Translations under genes and position numbers: made by a program
Notes under the pieces: model-generated
Database searches by the model: none
Told to the model about the DNA's origin: nothing
The model's input: the letters and a program-made list of their open reading frames with translations, nothing else
NCBI RefSeq assembly: GCF_000411255.1
Contig: NZ_KE150413.1
Coordinates: 672,794-736,793, forward strand
Reading direction: 5' to 3'
Length of the DNA stretch: 64,000 bases
From: Paenibacillus sp. HGH0039
Lineage (GTDB): Bacteria; Bacillota; Bacilli; Paenibacillales; NBRC-103111
Shown: piece after piece, positions 6,531 through 15,439 of the stretch
Numbering within the stretch: position 1 is the stretch's first letter
How the letters are laid out: every line of letters begins with the position of its first letter

Positions 6531-7565
6531 ATGACTTTTACGTTATACAAAGAAACCCGGTTGAATTGTTTCTACGTCAATATTGCGGCTCTGCTGAAGC
6601 GGCTTCCCGTTGAAGATGCCCATCTGATTTATTTGTTCAACCAGGCCGGTTTGTTTTATCGCGATACGGAGGATGAGGATGAGTTTCAAATCAGCCCCTA
6701 TTACCGGCTGCTGGACGATTTTGTGTACGGGCTGTTCGGAGCGCGGCTCCATAAGACGGGATCCTCGGCGGGAGACGATTACATGCGGACTTTGAAAGAG
6801 ACTCTTGCGAACGGGAAGAGTGCGATCATCGAATCCGATATTTTTTATTTGCCGTACAGCGGGTTTTATAGAAGGACCCATTTTCCGCACGCATTGGAGG
6901 TTACCGGATACCGGGAGGGCACGTTCGAAATCTGCGATCATTATTACGAATATCACGGCTTTCTCGAAGAGTCCGAACTGCAGGCCGTATTCGACGCTTC
7001 GCTGGACAGCGCGTTTTATAAACGGTTGTATGTGTGGTTTCTGAAAAAAACGGAAGGGCCCGCTCCCGAGGAGCTTACACCGGCATTCTGTAAAAGCGTA
7101 ATCCAAGACAACCTGGCGAATATGCAGGGAGCCGTCACCTACGATTGTCCGTCCGGCAGTTATCCCGGTCTCGCCGCTTTCGTGCCCATTTGCGGGAAAA
7201 TAAAAAGCCTGAAGACGATCGAAGAAGACTCCGTCAAGTTTAAGGCAGCCAGTTATTTATATGAAGGATTCAGGGAGATCGCCAACTCCCGGTACCACCA
7301 TCACCATTTTCTTAAAGCTATCGGGGAGCACGCGCTCGCCGAATCTTATCTGGAAGCCGATCAAAGCTGGATGGTGGCGGCTAATTTGCTCATGCGGGCG
7401 GCGACGGGCAATCAATTCCAAGCCTTCGAAGAGCGGATATTGGCCCGAATGGAGCGGGTGAAGCAGAAAGAAGCCGATAATACCGCCCTTCTGCAGCAGT
7501 GGCTCGACCGGCGGACGGCGGGGCCGTCCGATGACGTCCGCAAGGATGAATCAACAACCGCCTAA
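6531..7565 (+). CDS. BtrH-like acyltransferase 1
   Basis: 344 residues. The N-terminal half resembles the BtrH N-terminal domain, a papain-like fold that in butirosin biosynthesis moves an acyl group from a carrier protein to an amine. The expected Cys-His-Asp set can be placed as Cys13 (RLNCFYVN), His120 (FPHALEVTGY) and Asp136 (CDHY). The C-terminal half is helical. It follows the peptide genes directly and heads no ACP of its own, so the amine acceptor could be a peptide or a sugar. Two paralogues lie at 36514 and 46886. The family is fairly clear and the substrate is unknown. Confidence 0.65.
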   Translation: MTFTLYKETRLNCFYVNIAALLKRLPVEDAHLIYLFNQAGLFYRDTEDEDEFQISPYYRLLDDFVYGLFGARLHKTGSSAGDDYMRTLKETLANGKSAIIESDIFYLPYSGFYRRTHFPHALEVTGYREGTFEICDHYYEYHGFLEESELQAVFDASLDSAFYKRLYVWFLKKTEGPAPEELTPAFCKSVIQDNLANMQGAVTYDCPSGSYPGLAAFVPICGKIKSLKTIEEDSVKFKAASYLYEGFREIANSRYHHHHFLKAIGEHALAESYLEADQSWMVAANLLMRAATGNQFQAFEERILARMERVKQKEADNTALLQQWLDRRTAGPSDDVRKDESTTA

Positions 7566-7577
7566 TATCCCGCAACG

Positions 7578-7612
7578 GAATCTGATTCTTGTCCGGCCCG
7601 CTCTGGTACGAT
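7578..7612 (+). promoter_or_regulatory. Possible cluster-type promoter of the HAD operon
   Basis: GAATCTGAT, 20 bases, then TACGAT, 28 bases before the ATG at 7641. It is a moderate match, close to the copy ahead of the AraC gene. Confidence 0.35.
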
Positions 7613-7640
7613 TGCCGTAGGCAAAGAATGGAGGAATACT

Positions 7641-7988
7641 ATGCGGATCGTATTGGATTTGGACGGGACTATTTGCACTTTGAAAAAAGAAGGCGAGTCG
7701 TATGCCGATGTTACGCCTTTACCGGGCTCGGTCGAGGCTCTGCGCAGGCTGAAAGAAGAAGGGCACCGGATTATCATCCACACGGCCCGTCATATGAAAA
7801 CGTGCCAGGGCAATGTCGGGGAGGTTCTTGCCCGGGTCGGCGGCCTGACGCTGGACTGGCTGGAACGCTACGAAATCCCCTACGACGAAATTGTTTTCGG
7901 CAAGCCTTACGGCGACGTGTACGTGGACGATCTGGCCCTGGCCTACCGCAGTTGGGACGAGGTTCTGGAACGGCTGAACATCGGATGA
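7641..7988 (+). CDS. Small HAD phosphatase, capsule type
   Basis: 115 residues, a minimal HAD core. Motif I is LDLDGTI (nucleophile and acid Asp about residues 5 and 7), motif II Thr lies in HTARHM, and the metal Asp pair in YVDDLAL. The whole layout, including CQGNVGEV, LDWLERYEIPYDEIVFGKPY, matches the short HADs found beside sugar nucleotidyltransferases in capsule loci. It should hydrolyse a phosphosugar or similar metabolite. It is too short and has the wrong motifs to be GmhB. It overlaps the next gene by an ATGA. Confidence 0.75.
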   Translation: MRIVLDLDGTICTLKKEGESYADVTPLPGSVEALRRLKEEGHRIIIHTARHMKTCQGNVGEVLARVGGLTLDWLERYEIPYDEIVFGKPYGDVYVDDLALAYRSWDEVLERLNIG

Positions 7989-8728
7989 AGCCTCTTCAAA
8001 TCGTAATTCCGATGGCGGGCCGGGGGCAGCGCTTCCGGGATGCGGGCCTATCCGTTCCGAAGATGCTCATACCCGTTGCGGGAAAGCCGATGCTGCAATG
8101 GGCGCTGGAAAGTTTGACGCCGCATTTTCCCGGGAATAAAATCGTGTTCGTCTGTCTGGAAGATCATCTGGAGCAGGGAGAATTGGAGACGGTCATCAGA
8201 AGCTGCTGCGGGAATGCCGTTATCCGCTCTCTGCCCGAAGTTACGGGAGGACAGGCGGAGACGGTGTTAAGCGCGGAAGCGTGCCTCGATCCGGAGCTGC
8301 CCCTTCTCATTTACAATTGCGATACGTATACGGAATCCTCCATAGGCAGAACGATCCACACGAGAGGAAACGAGGCCGACGGGATTATCTCCGTGTTTGC
8401 TTCCACGAGCCCGGCTTACAGCTATGTGCGGACAGACGGTCGGGACCGGGTTGCGGAGGTCAGGGAGAAGCAGGCGATCTCAAACCGGGCGACGACGGGG
8501 TTGTACTATTTCCGGAAAGCCGGACTGTTTCTGGAGTCGGCGGAGGAAGCGGTGCGCCTTGGAACGGCGGAAGACGAAACCTACGTGGCACCGCTGTACA
8601 ACCGGCTGATCGCACGGGGATATACCGTCGTTGCGGACCAGGCGGACAGATGCTTTCCGCTGGGAACGCCGGAGGAGGCTGCCTATTTTACAAGAAACTA
8701 CAGAAAGCGGGAGAGTGATGGGGAATGA
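7985..8728 (+). CDS. Sugar-1-phosphate nucleotidyltransferase
   Basis: 247 residues, starting at the ATG that overlaps the HAD stop. The nucleotide-binding signature PMAGRGQRFRDAG...PKMLIPVAGKPM is at residues 8-33, and a NCDTY metal-binding Asp follows near 105. This is the NTP_transferase fold that makes NDP-sugars. The subgroup coupled to a small HAD and an APH-like kinase is common in surface-glycan loci. It could supply the activated donor for the MGT glycosyltransferase that overlaps its 3' end. The sugar and nucleotide cannot be read from sequence. Confidence 0.8.
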   Translation: MKPLQIVIPMAGRGQRFRDAGLSVPKMLIPVAGKPMLQWALESLTPHFPGNKIVFVCLEDHLEQGELETVIRSCCGNAVIRSLPEVTGGQAETVLSAEACLDPELPLLIYNCDTYTESSIGRTIHTRGNEADGIISVFASTSPAYSYVRTDGRDRVAEVREKQAISNRATTGLYYFRKAGLFLESAEEAVRLGTAEDETYVAPLYNRLIARGYTVVADQADRCFPLGTPEEAAYFTRNYRKRESDGE

Positions 8729-9933
8729 CGAAACGGATCTTTTTCGGTTTAAGCGGCGGCCTTGGCCCCGTGCTCCGGTGTTTGCCGGTAGCCGAGCATT
8801 TCCGGCGTTCCGGACACACTGCGGCTTTCAGCATTTACGGGGAGGGCAGCGCGGCTTTTATTGAAAGCAGAGGTTTCAAGCATCTGCCTGACGACGATCC
8901 GACCGTTCCGTCCGCCGAGAGGATGATAGCCGGTGGTCCGGTCTTCTATAACCTGGACCATTACTATGCGGGAGCGGGCCTGCTCGACCCGGATTTCGTT
9001 CAGGCCTGGATTCATCACCGGATCCGCATGCTGGAGAAATTCAACGCCGATCTGGTCATAACGGACATGAGTCCCCACACGGCAATCGCCGCCCGTTATC
9101 TGGGCATCCCGGTTGCCTCGATCACCCAGGCCTGCTTCCATCCGGACGGTCAGCCCATGCATTACTGGGGACGGCCTCCCCGTAATCTGCCAAGAGTGAC
9201 GCCAGTCGTCAACCGGGTACTGGACAGGCTGGGCCTGCCGGACATCCGGCGCATGGAACAGCTCAATGCGGGGACGCTCAACTTTATCCCGGGCATTCCG
9301 GAGATGGACCCTGTCTATACGAACGGCGTTCGTTATGTGGGCCCCATCGAATACCCGGCTGCAGGTCCCGCCGGCGCCCGTCTTCCGGATGAGCCGTTTG
9401 TCCTCGTCTATCCGGGCAGGCTGCAGGATACCGCCGGCGCTACGGGTTTGCAGCTGCTGAACCATGTTGCGGAGGCATTCGGAGGGAAAGAGGAAGCGGT
9501 CGTTATAGCCGCCAGCGACGGGCTGCCGGACCGTCCGAAGGCCGGGCTTCCCGGGAACATCACGGTCATCCCGTATTTCAATTCGCATATGCTGGAGAAC
9601 TGCCGTTTGTTTATCCACCATGGGGGACACGGAAGCTGCCTGTCCGCCATCATGAAGGGAATTCCGTCGCTTATCCTGCCGACGCATACGGAGCGGGAGT
9701 TCAATGCCCGCAAGGTGCAGGAAACGGGAGCGGGGGAGTATATCCTGCCGGGGACGTTTACGGCCGATCATTTGTATAAGCTTGCCATGTATGTAGCCGA
9801 AGACGGTTACAAAGAACGGGCCGGGGAACTTGCTTTGCTGATCCGGAGCCGTAATTACGGTGGAGCGAGGGAGATCTACAAGCGGTGCATGTCGCTTATG
9901 AACCGGAGGGCGCTGGCCCTGGAGGAGCTATGA
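8725..9933 (+). CDS. MGT-family (GT1) glycosyltransferase 1
   Basis: 402 residues with the two Rossmann domains of GT-B enzymes. The N-terminus is IFFGLSGGLGPVLRCLPVAEH (acceptor side). The C-terminal donor site is HHGGHGSCLSAIMKGIPSLILP near residues 292-313, equivalent to the HGG...P signature of macrolide-type GT1 enzymes. These act in the cytosol on small lipophilic acceptors rather than on polymers, which argues for a secondary metabolite. It starts four bases inside the nucleotidyltransferase gene (ATGA) and overlaps AcpS. A second MGT lies at 48976. Confidence 0.85.
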   Translation: MTKRIFFGLSGGLGPVLRCLPVAEHFRRSGHTAAFSIYGEGSAAFIESRGFKHLPDDDPTVPSAERMIAGGPVFYNLDHYYAGAGLLDPDFVQAWIHHRIRMLEKFNADLVITDMSPHTAIAARYLGIPVASITQACFHPDGQPMHYWGRPPRNLPRVTPVVNRVLDRLGLPDIRRMEQLNAGTLNFIPGIPEMDPVYTNGVRYVGPIEYPAAGPAGARLPDEPFVLVYPGRLQDTAGATGLQLLNHVAEAFGGKEEAVVIAASDGLPDRPKAGLPGNITVIPYFNSHMLENCRLFIHHGGHGSCLSAIMKGIPSLILPTHTEREFNARKVQETGAGEYILPGTFTADHLYKLAMYVAEDGYKERAGELALLIRSRNYGGAREIYKRCMSLMNRRALALEEL

Positions 9934-10307
9934 TCTACGGAATCGGCGTGGATTTGCAGAACATTGCCCAGCTTGAAGAGGCGGTGAAGCGGCAGGGGGA
10001 GAGCTTCCTTCAGAAGGTGTTCACGGACCGCGAGCGGGCTTACTGCGATCGGCATACCAGCCCCGCCCAGCATCTGGCGGCAAGGTGGGCCGTCAAAGAA
10101 GCGTTCCTGAAGGCGACCGGTTCCGGACTGGGCGGGAAGTACTTATTTAAAGACCTGGAAGTAGTTAACAAATCCTCCGGTCAACCTGAACTTATCCTGC
10201 ACGGGAAGGCCGAGGAGGACCGCAAACGTCTGGGATTTCACATCTACATAAGCATCTCCCATTCGGGGGAGTATGCGCTCGGTCAGGTGGTGCTCTGCAT
10301 GGCCTAA
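9930..10307 (+). CDS. acpS: Holo-ACP synthase (AcpS-type)
   Basis: 125 residues from the ATG at 9930 behind GGAGGAG. It has both AcpS signatures: GIGVDLQNIAQLE at the N-terminus (metal Asp) and RWAVKEAFLKATGSGL around residue 52 (metal Glu, CoA site). It moves phosphopantetheine from CoA to the conserved Ser of carrier proteins. The window encodes four discrete ACPs (37565, 44113, 50155, 62096), and this is presumably their dedicated activator, beside the housekeeping copy elsewhere in the genome. Confidence 0.92.
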   Translation: MIYGIGVDLQNIAQLEEAVKRQGESFLQKVFTDRERAYCDRHTSPAQHLAARWAVKEAFLKATGSGLGGKYLFKDLEVVNKSSGQPELILHGKAEEDRKRLGFHIYISISHSGEYALGQVVLCMA

Positions 10308-10388
10308 ACCATGTTCCGCAGTCTGTTGAAGTGTCTCCGCCGGAGGCAGCCAGCAGGCTTTTTTGCCGTGGAGCGCGCCCGTTATTTC

Positions 10389-10418
10389 TTGACGCTCGGA
10401 CAGTCGCAAAGGTAAGAT
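10389..10418 (+). promoter_or_regulatory. Sigma-A-like promoter of the VOC gene
   Basis: TTGACG, 18 bases, then TAAGAT, 60 bases before the GTG at 10478. Unlike its neighbours, this gene has an ordinary -35 box and not the cluster motif. The preceding 10308-10388 holds only a weak short hairpin (AGCC/GGCT) before a T run. Confidence 0.5.
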
Positions 10419-10477
10419 GTAAATAGCTTTATCCAATTATGGAAGTGTGTTCCTAAAATGATCAAGGAGCTGATCCC

Positions 10478-10855
10478 GTGACCCAGACTTTGACCGGAAT
10501 AGATCATGTTCAACTGCCTGTCTCTAACCTGAAGCAGTCCATTGAGTGGTATGGGAAAATGTTCGGCTGCACGCTGCTCGATAACTACGGGGAATGTGCG
10601 ATGCTGAAACTGGAGAACGGTCCGAATTTAATGCTGTGGCAGTCCAGCGACTATTCTTCCGCACATTTTGACAAAGACGGAGAGACCATGCCGGTCATCT
10701 TCTTCAAAAGCAACGAAATCGATCTCCTTGCCCGCAGGCTGGAAGAAGAGCAGGTTAGAATCGTCAGCTTCGATGACGGCGGCTTTGCCAAGTTTCTGAA
10801 ATTTTACGACATTAACCATAATTTTATCGGCGTTTTACAATTGAAGGAGGCTTAA
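10478..10855 (+). CDS. VOC/glyoxalase-fold protein
   Basis: 125 residues, a single vicinal-oxygen-chelate unit: IDHVQLPVSNLKQSIEWYGKMFG at the start (first metal His), a Leu/Trp core, and the DINHNFIGVLQL end. Such proteins include bleomycin-type resistance proteins and small-molecule isomerases. It has its own sigma-A-like promoter and terminator, which would suit constitutive self-protection or an unrelated metabolic gene. No more specific role is visible. Confidence 0.75.
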   Translation: MTQTLTGIDHVQLPVSNLKQSIEWYGKMFGCTLLDNYGECAMLKLENGPNLMLWQSSDYSSAHFDKDGETMPVIFFKSNEIDLLARRLEEEQVRIVSFDDGGFAKFLKFYDINHNFIGVLQLKEA

Positions 10856-10870
10856 AAAAACGCGACAGGC

Positions 10871-10902
10871 AAACCGGTACCCGGAAGGGGCCGGTTTTTT
10901 TG
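10871..10902 (+). terminator. Terminator after the VOC gene
   Basis: AAACCGG pairs with CCGGTTT, followed by TTTT. A strong rho-independent terminator. Confidence 0.85.
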
Positions 10903-10948
10903 CGTTCTCTGACGGCCGTACAGCTTAATCCCGCAGCATTACGCATGG

Positions 10949-10983
10949 AAACCCGAGAAGACGGGGCGACGGAAACCTACAAT
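10949..10983 (+). promoter_or_regulatory. Cluster-type promoter of the isomerase/ABC operon
   Basis: AAACCCGAG, exactly 20 bases, then TACAAT. The ATG at 11055 lies 71 bases downstream. Good match to the shared motif. Confidence 0.65.
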
Positions 10984-11054
10984 AAACCTATACGGCGAAC
11001 CTGGATGGCAAACTATACCGCGGAAACTCACAAAGACAATGAAGGTGCGTGAAG

Positions 11055-11918
11055 ATGACACAGATTTTCCATCGTTCGAAAGTTTCTTGCCAGCTCACTC
11101 CGTGGGGGGAGGCCTACCGGACCGGCCTGAAGGAACTGGCCGCGCTGGATGTAGCCTATGTAGAAATCGGCAGCCGGCTGCTTCTGCCTTTTGAACGGGA
11201 AATCAACCGATGGCGGGAGCTGCTGAACGAAACGGGCCACAGCGTGTCCGGTGTGTTCGAATTCGGGCATTTCGCGGGCTGGAACCGGCGCCGGGAAATC
11301 TATCTTCACCATGACCGGCTGGCGAGAATGCTGGAGTCGGCCGGAATCGGCCGGGTAATTCTGGGCCCCGGAATTCGGCTGAAACGGAGCTGGACCGAGG
11401 AAGACCGGCACCGCATGATGGCCATGGTGACCGAAATTCACAAGCGGTACAGCTTTTACGGAGTAGCCGCGGACATTCATCCGCACATTTCCCACTGCAT
11501 TTACACGCGGGAGGAAATCGATTACGTCATGGAGCGGGCACCCGACGATCTCGGGCTGGTCCCGGATGTGGGGCATCTTCATGAAGCCGGTATCGCGATG
11601 CGGGACCTGCTTGAGCGGTACGGCCCGAGAATAACGGCTCTGCATGTGAAGGACGCCCGTCCTGCAGAGGGCGATCCAAGGAGCGCCCGGCCGGGCAGCC
11701 GGAAAACCGTTTTTACGGAGCTGGGAAGCGGGATGCTTGATCTTTCTTCTCTCTTGCAGGACCTGGCCGGGCATGACTTCTCGGGTTTTCTGACCCTGGA
11801 AATGGACGAGGTCTCCTGTCCCCCGGGTGAAGCCGTACGTCTGTCTCTGGATGTTCTGAAGAATCAAAGTTCGAAATTCAGTCAAGAAAGGAAGAAAATA
11901 GACGGACATGTGGACTAA
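11055..11918 (+). CDS. Xylose isomerase-like TIM-barrel sugar isomerase/epimerase
   Basis: 287 residues from the ATG at 11055 behind GAAGGTG. The AP-endonuclease 2/IolE fold is indicated by metal-site motifs: AADIHPHISH in the middle, LVPDVGHLHEAG, then ALHVKDARP and a C-terminal FLTLEMDE. These enzymes isomerise or dehydrate sugars and inositols with a divalent metal. It leads the operon that carries four ABC subunits and overlaps the first of them, so it may make or modify the sugar of the exported product. Confidence 0.75.
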   Translation: MTQIFHRSKVSCQLTPWGEAYRTGLKELAALDVAYVEIGSRLLLPFEREINRWRELLNETGHSVSGVFEFGHFAGWNRRREIYLHHDRLARMLESAGIGRVILGPGIRLKRSWTEEDRHRMMAMVTEIHKRYSFYGVAADIHPHISHCIYTREEIDYVMERAPDDLGLVPDVGHLHEAGIAMRDLLERYGPRITALHVKDARPAEGDPRSARPGSRKTVFTELGSGMLDLSSLLQDLAGHDFSGFLTLEMDEVSCPPGEAVRLSLDVLKNQSSKFSQERKKIDGHVD

Positions 11919-13656
11919 GCTACCGATCCTCCCTTATTTTCGCCTGGTCGGCCCTTATCTGAAACAGCACAAGAGCCGCTTCGCTCTGTTGACGCTGCTG
12001 CTGGCCGCCAATATCGCCGTACAGCTTACCATTCCCTGGCTGTTAATGAAGTACTTCGATTCACTGAATTCTCCGGAGCCCGCGGAAAAGTTCATTTTTC
12101 TTTTCATTCTGCTGGGCGTGTGTTATCAGATTCTCTCGCTGGCTTCCGACTATGTCGGAGAACATGTCGGCTGGTCGGCCGCCAACAAGCTCCGCAGCCG
12201 GCTGATGCGGCATTGTCTGGGGCAGGACATCGCTTTCTTCCACCAGTACAGCCCGGGAGAACTGCTGGATCGTGTAGACGGAGCAGTCAACGGGCTGGCT
12301 GAGTTCTTTTATAAATTTGTGGTCCGGTTCACGAACAACCTGATGCTTTTAGGCGTCACCCTCATCGTTCTTTACAACATCCACTGGAGTATCGGAGCCG
12401 TCATGACTTTGTTTGTGGCCGGCGCGGCACTTGTGTATTATCTCCTTCGCGATTACGCGCTTCCGCATTGGGTCCGCGTCGGTGAAACGTCCTCCGCTTT
12501 CTTCGGTTTTATCGGCGAACAGCTGACGAATACGGAAGATACCCGTTCGAGCGGAGCTTCGGGGTACGTGATGCGGAAGTTTAAAGCGCTTCTGAATCAG
12601 TGGCTGCCTGTTCATATGGAGGCAGGCCGGGCGTTCTCCGTCATGTGGATGAGTTCCATGCTGCTGCTAGGTTTAAGCACCATCCTCACATTCGGCGTCA
12701 GTTCTTGGCTGTGGCATGCCGGTGCGGCAGGTCCCGGTACCGTCTACATGATCATGATGTACACGGTTATGCTGGTCGGGCCTATCGATACCATCCGGCT
12801 GGAGCTGGGTGCCCTGCAGCGGGCTTCCGCCAATATCGAACGAATCCGGCAGCTGTTCGAAATCCGGCCGTCGGTGGGCGACCCCGCGGAAGGAGGAGAC
12901 ACCCTGCAGAGCGGCGCGCTTTCCGTCGAATTCAGCAGCGTCTCATTCGGCTATACGCCCGGCGAGCCTGTGCTGCATGGGATCGGGTTCAAGCTGGAAG
13001 CGGGCGAATCGCTCGGCATAGTGGGCCGCACGGGGAGCGGCAAAACCTCGATCGCGAGGCTGCTTTTGCGCCTTTACGATCCCCAGTCGGGCACTGTTTC
13101 TCTGGGCGGGACCGACATCAGCCGCGTAAAGCTGTCCGGGCTGAGGGAGCGAGTGGGCATCGTCACGCAGGACGTGCAAATTTTTAAAGGCACGGTCCGG
13201 GACAATTTGACCTTCTTTAACCAAAGCATCCCGGATGGGAAAATCGTCAGCCTGCTTACCGAATTAAGCCTGGACAACTGGTTCCAGGCGCTTCCTCAAG
13301 GCTTGGATACGCAGCTCGAAGCCGGCGGAGGCGGACTGTCCGCAGGCGAGGCGCAGCTGCTGGCGTTCGCACGCGTTTTTCTCAAGGACCCCGGTCTGAT
13401 TATCCTGGATGAAGCTTCGTCCCGTCTCGACCCGGCGACGGAGGAGAAGCTAGACCGCGCCGTAAGGAAGCTGCTCCGGGGAAGAACGGCTATCCTTATC
13501 GCCCACAGGCTGAGTACGCTCCGGCATGTGGATCGGATTTTGGTGGTGGACAGCGGACGGATTGCGGAGAACGGCCTGCAGGGGGCGCTGTTGGAAGATC
13601 CGGATTCGCGCTATTCGCGGCTGCTGCGTCAAAGCCTGCGCAACCGGACGGTATGA
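11908..13656 (+). CDS. ABC exporter subunit 1 (TMD-NBD, competent site)
   Basis: 582 residues. Residues 1-310 hold six membrane segments (Type IV exporter fold). The NBD follows, with Walker A GRTGSGKT near 376, signature LSAGEAQ, Walker [14 protein letters not shown] with the catalytic Glu, and H-loop IAHRLSTL. No C39 peptidase domain precedes the membrane part, so it does not cut leaders itself. It pairs with the next gene (ATGA overlap) as a heterodimer and is a paralogue of subunit 3. Confidence 0.88.
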   Translation: MWTKLPILPYFRLVGPYLKQHKSRFALLTLLLAANIAVQLTIPWLLMKYFDSLNSPEPAEKFIFLFILLGVCYQILSLASDYVGEHVGWSAANKLRSRLMRHCLGQDIAFFHQYSPGELLDRVDGAVNGLAEFFYKFVVRFTNNLMLLGVTLIVLYNIHWSIGAVMTLFVAGAALVYYLLRDYALPHWVRVGETSSAFFGFIGEQLTNTEDTRSSGASGYVMRKFKALLNQWLPVHMEAGRAFSVMWMSSMLLLGLSTILTFGVSSWLWHAGAAGPGTVYMIMMYTVMLVGPIDTIRLELGALQRASANIERIRQLFEIRPSVGDPAEGGDTLQSGALSVEFSSVSFGYTPGEPVLHGIGFKLEAGESLGIVGRTGSGKTSIARLLLRLYDPQSGTVSLGGTDISRVKLSGLRERVGIVTQDVQIFKGTVRDNLTFFNQSIPDGKIVSLLTELSLDNWFQALPQGLDTQLEAGGGGLSAGEAQLLAFARVFLKDPGLIILDEASSRLDPATEEKLDRAVRKLLRGRTAILIAHRLSTLRHVDRILVVDSGRIAENGLQGALLEDPDSRYSRLLRQSLRNRTV

Positions 13657-15398
13657 GCCCGCTTCGGCTGATGTGGAGATTGTCCGCCTGCCATCCCCGG
13701 CTTTTCTGGAAGGGGGCCGCGATCTGGCTGCCGTTCAATTTGTCGCCCCTAATCGCGGGGCTGCTGGTCAAGCTGGTTTTCGACAAACTGGCAGGCACCG
13801 GGGAAGAGGCCGGCGGGGCGTGGTTTGTCATCGCGCTGCTGGCCGTGAACGCGCTGGCTTCGGCGGGGTCCATTGTGTGGGGGACCCGGACGGAAACGGA
13901 GCTGAACTTCCGCGTCAAGAGCCTGATCCGGCAAAATTTGCTGGAGCATATTCTCAAGCGGCCGGGAGCCAGGTCCCTCCCTTACACAACGGGCGAAGCC
14001 GTCTCGACGTTCCGGGACGATGTGGAAGAGCTGGCCGATCTGCTGCGTTTGTACAACCTGCTGCCCGTCAAAGCCCTGTTTGCGGCGGCGGCGGGCGGAA
14101 TTTTATGGTCGGCTTCCCCCGGCATCACGCTGCTTGTTTTTTTACCGCTTGTGTTTATGTTAAGTCTCGGCCAACTGGCGGCGGCTTCTCTGCAAAAAAG
14201 ACGGGAAGCTTCCCGGAAAGCCGAAAGCGGGATATCGGGCTTTATCGGAGAGGTCTGCGGCGCGGCCCAGGCGATCCGGCTGCAGAATGCGGAAACGTCC
14301 GTAAGCCGCCGCTTCCGGTCTCTCGGAGAGATGCGCATGAGGGCCGTTCTGAAAGAAAGGCTGCTGGACCGGTCCGTCTCCGCTTTTTTGACGAACACCA
14401 CGCAGACCGGAACGGGTTTCATTCTGCTGGCGGCCGCTTTTCTTTCGGGAAAAGGGGAGCTGACCGTGGGGAACTTCGCCCTGTTTGTCGCCTATATCGG
14501 AGTGTTGACGGGGTTTGTCCAGTACGCCGGCTATCTCTTGAAAACCTACAGGCAGGCATGTGTGTCCGTAAACAGACTCCTCCATCTTCTGCAGGAAGCA
14601 TCGCCCGATACGCTGCTCGCGCGAAGGACGCTGGAGCTGAAGGAAGAAGTTCCGACGCCGTCTCCCGGGCTTCCCGCTTCTCCAAGCCGGCTGCAGCTGC
14701 TGGAGACCAGAGGGCTGACTTACCTTCACGGCGGCACGGGCAAGGGAATCCGGAATATAGACCTCCATATTCCCGGGGGATCGTTCGTGGTCGTTACGGG
14801 GCGGAACGGCTCGGGCAAAACGACGCTGCTGCGGACGCTGCTCGGCTTACTGCCTGCGGATGCGGGAGAAATACGCTGGAACCTGGAGAAAGTGGAAGAG
14901 CCGGACCGGTTTTTCACGCCGCCTCGAGCCGCTTACACCCCGCAGGTGCCGGGCCTTTTTAACGGTTCTCTGAAGGAAAACATTCTGCTCGGCTTGGCCG
15001 AAGAACGGCTCGGGGAGGTGGTCTATCAAGCTGTGCTGGAAAAGGACGTCAGTCAGCTGGAAAAAGGTCTCCGGACGATTGTCGGCGTGAAGGGGGTCAA
15101 GCTGTCCGGAGGGCAGATTCAGCGGACGGCGGCGGCCCGGATGTTTGCCCGGAAGAGCAGCCTCCTCGTCCTGGACGACTTGTCCAGCGCCTTGGACGCC
15201 CGGACGGAAAACGAGCTGTGGAAGCGGCTGGATCGGCTCCGGGATACGACCTTCCTGGTCGTGTCCCACCGCAGGGCCGCTTTCGAGAGAGCGGATCATA
15301 TCGTCGTCTTGAAAGACGGCGCTGTTGAGGAGCAGGGCACCCTGGATGAACTTCTGCGATCCTCCGGTGAAATGCGGCGCTTATGGGAGCAGCCGTAA
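13653..15398 (+). CDS. ABC exporter subunit 2 (degenerate ATP site)
   Basis: 581 residues with the same TMD-NBD layout. Walker A GRNGSGKT, signature LSGGQIQ, and Walker [13 protein letters not shown], in which the catalytic Glu is Asp, as usual for the weak site of heterodimeric exporters. H-loop VSHRRAAF. It starts at the ATG overlapping the stop of subunit 1, and both should be made in equal amounts. It is a paralogue of subunit 4. Confidence 0.88.
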   Translation: MSPLRLMWRLSACHPRLFWKGAAIWLPFNLSPLIAGLLVKLVFDKLAGTGEEAGGAWFVIALLAVNALASAGSIVWGTRTETELNFRVKSLIRQNLLEHILKRPGARSLPYTTGEAVSTFRDDVEELADLLRLYNLLPVKALFAAAAGGILWSASPGITLLVFLPLVFMLSLGQLAAASLQKRREASRKAESGISGFIGEVCGAAQAIRLQNAETSVSRRFRSLGEMRMRAVLKERLLDRSVSAFLTNTTQTGTGFILLAAAFLSGKGELTVGNFALFVAYIGVLTGFVQYAGYLLKTYRQACVSVNRLLHLLQEASPDTLLARRTLELKEEVPTPSPGLPASPSRLQLLETRGLTYLHGGTGKGIRNIDLHIPGGSFVVVTGRNGSGKTTLLRTLLGLLPADAGEIRWNLEKVEEPDRFFTPPRAAYTPQVPGLFNGSLKENILLGLAEERLGEVVYQAVLEKDVSQLEKGLRTIVGVKGVKLSGGQIQRTAAARMFARKSSLLVLDDLSSALDARTENELWKRLDRLRDTTFLVVSHRRAAFERADHIVVLKDGAVEEQGTLDELLRSSGEMRRLWEQP

Positions 15399-15439
15399 GA
15401 CTTGCCGTGAAATCTGATCCTGCAAGGAGGAAAAGCCGA

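Noticed and set aside
7641-7988. Identification of the small HAD as GmhB
   Set aside because: It is far shorter than GmhB and has the motif set of capsule-locus HADs, so the fourth heptose step is left open.
10336-10364. A terminator after AcpS
   Set aside because: The possible stem before the T run is only four base pairs and was not listed as a feature.
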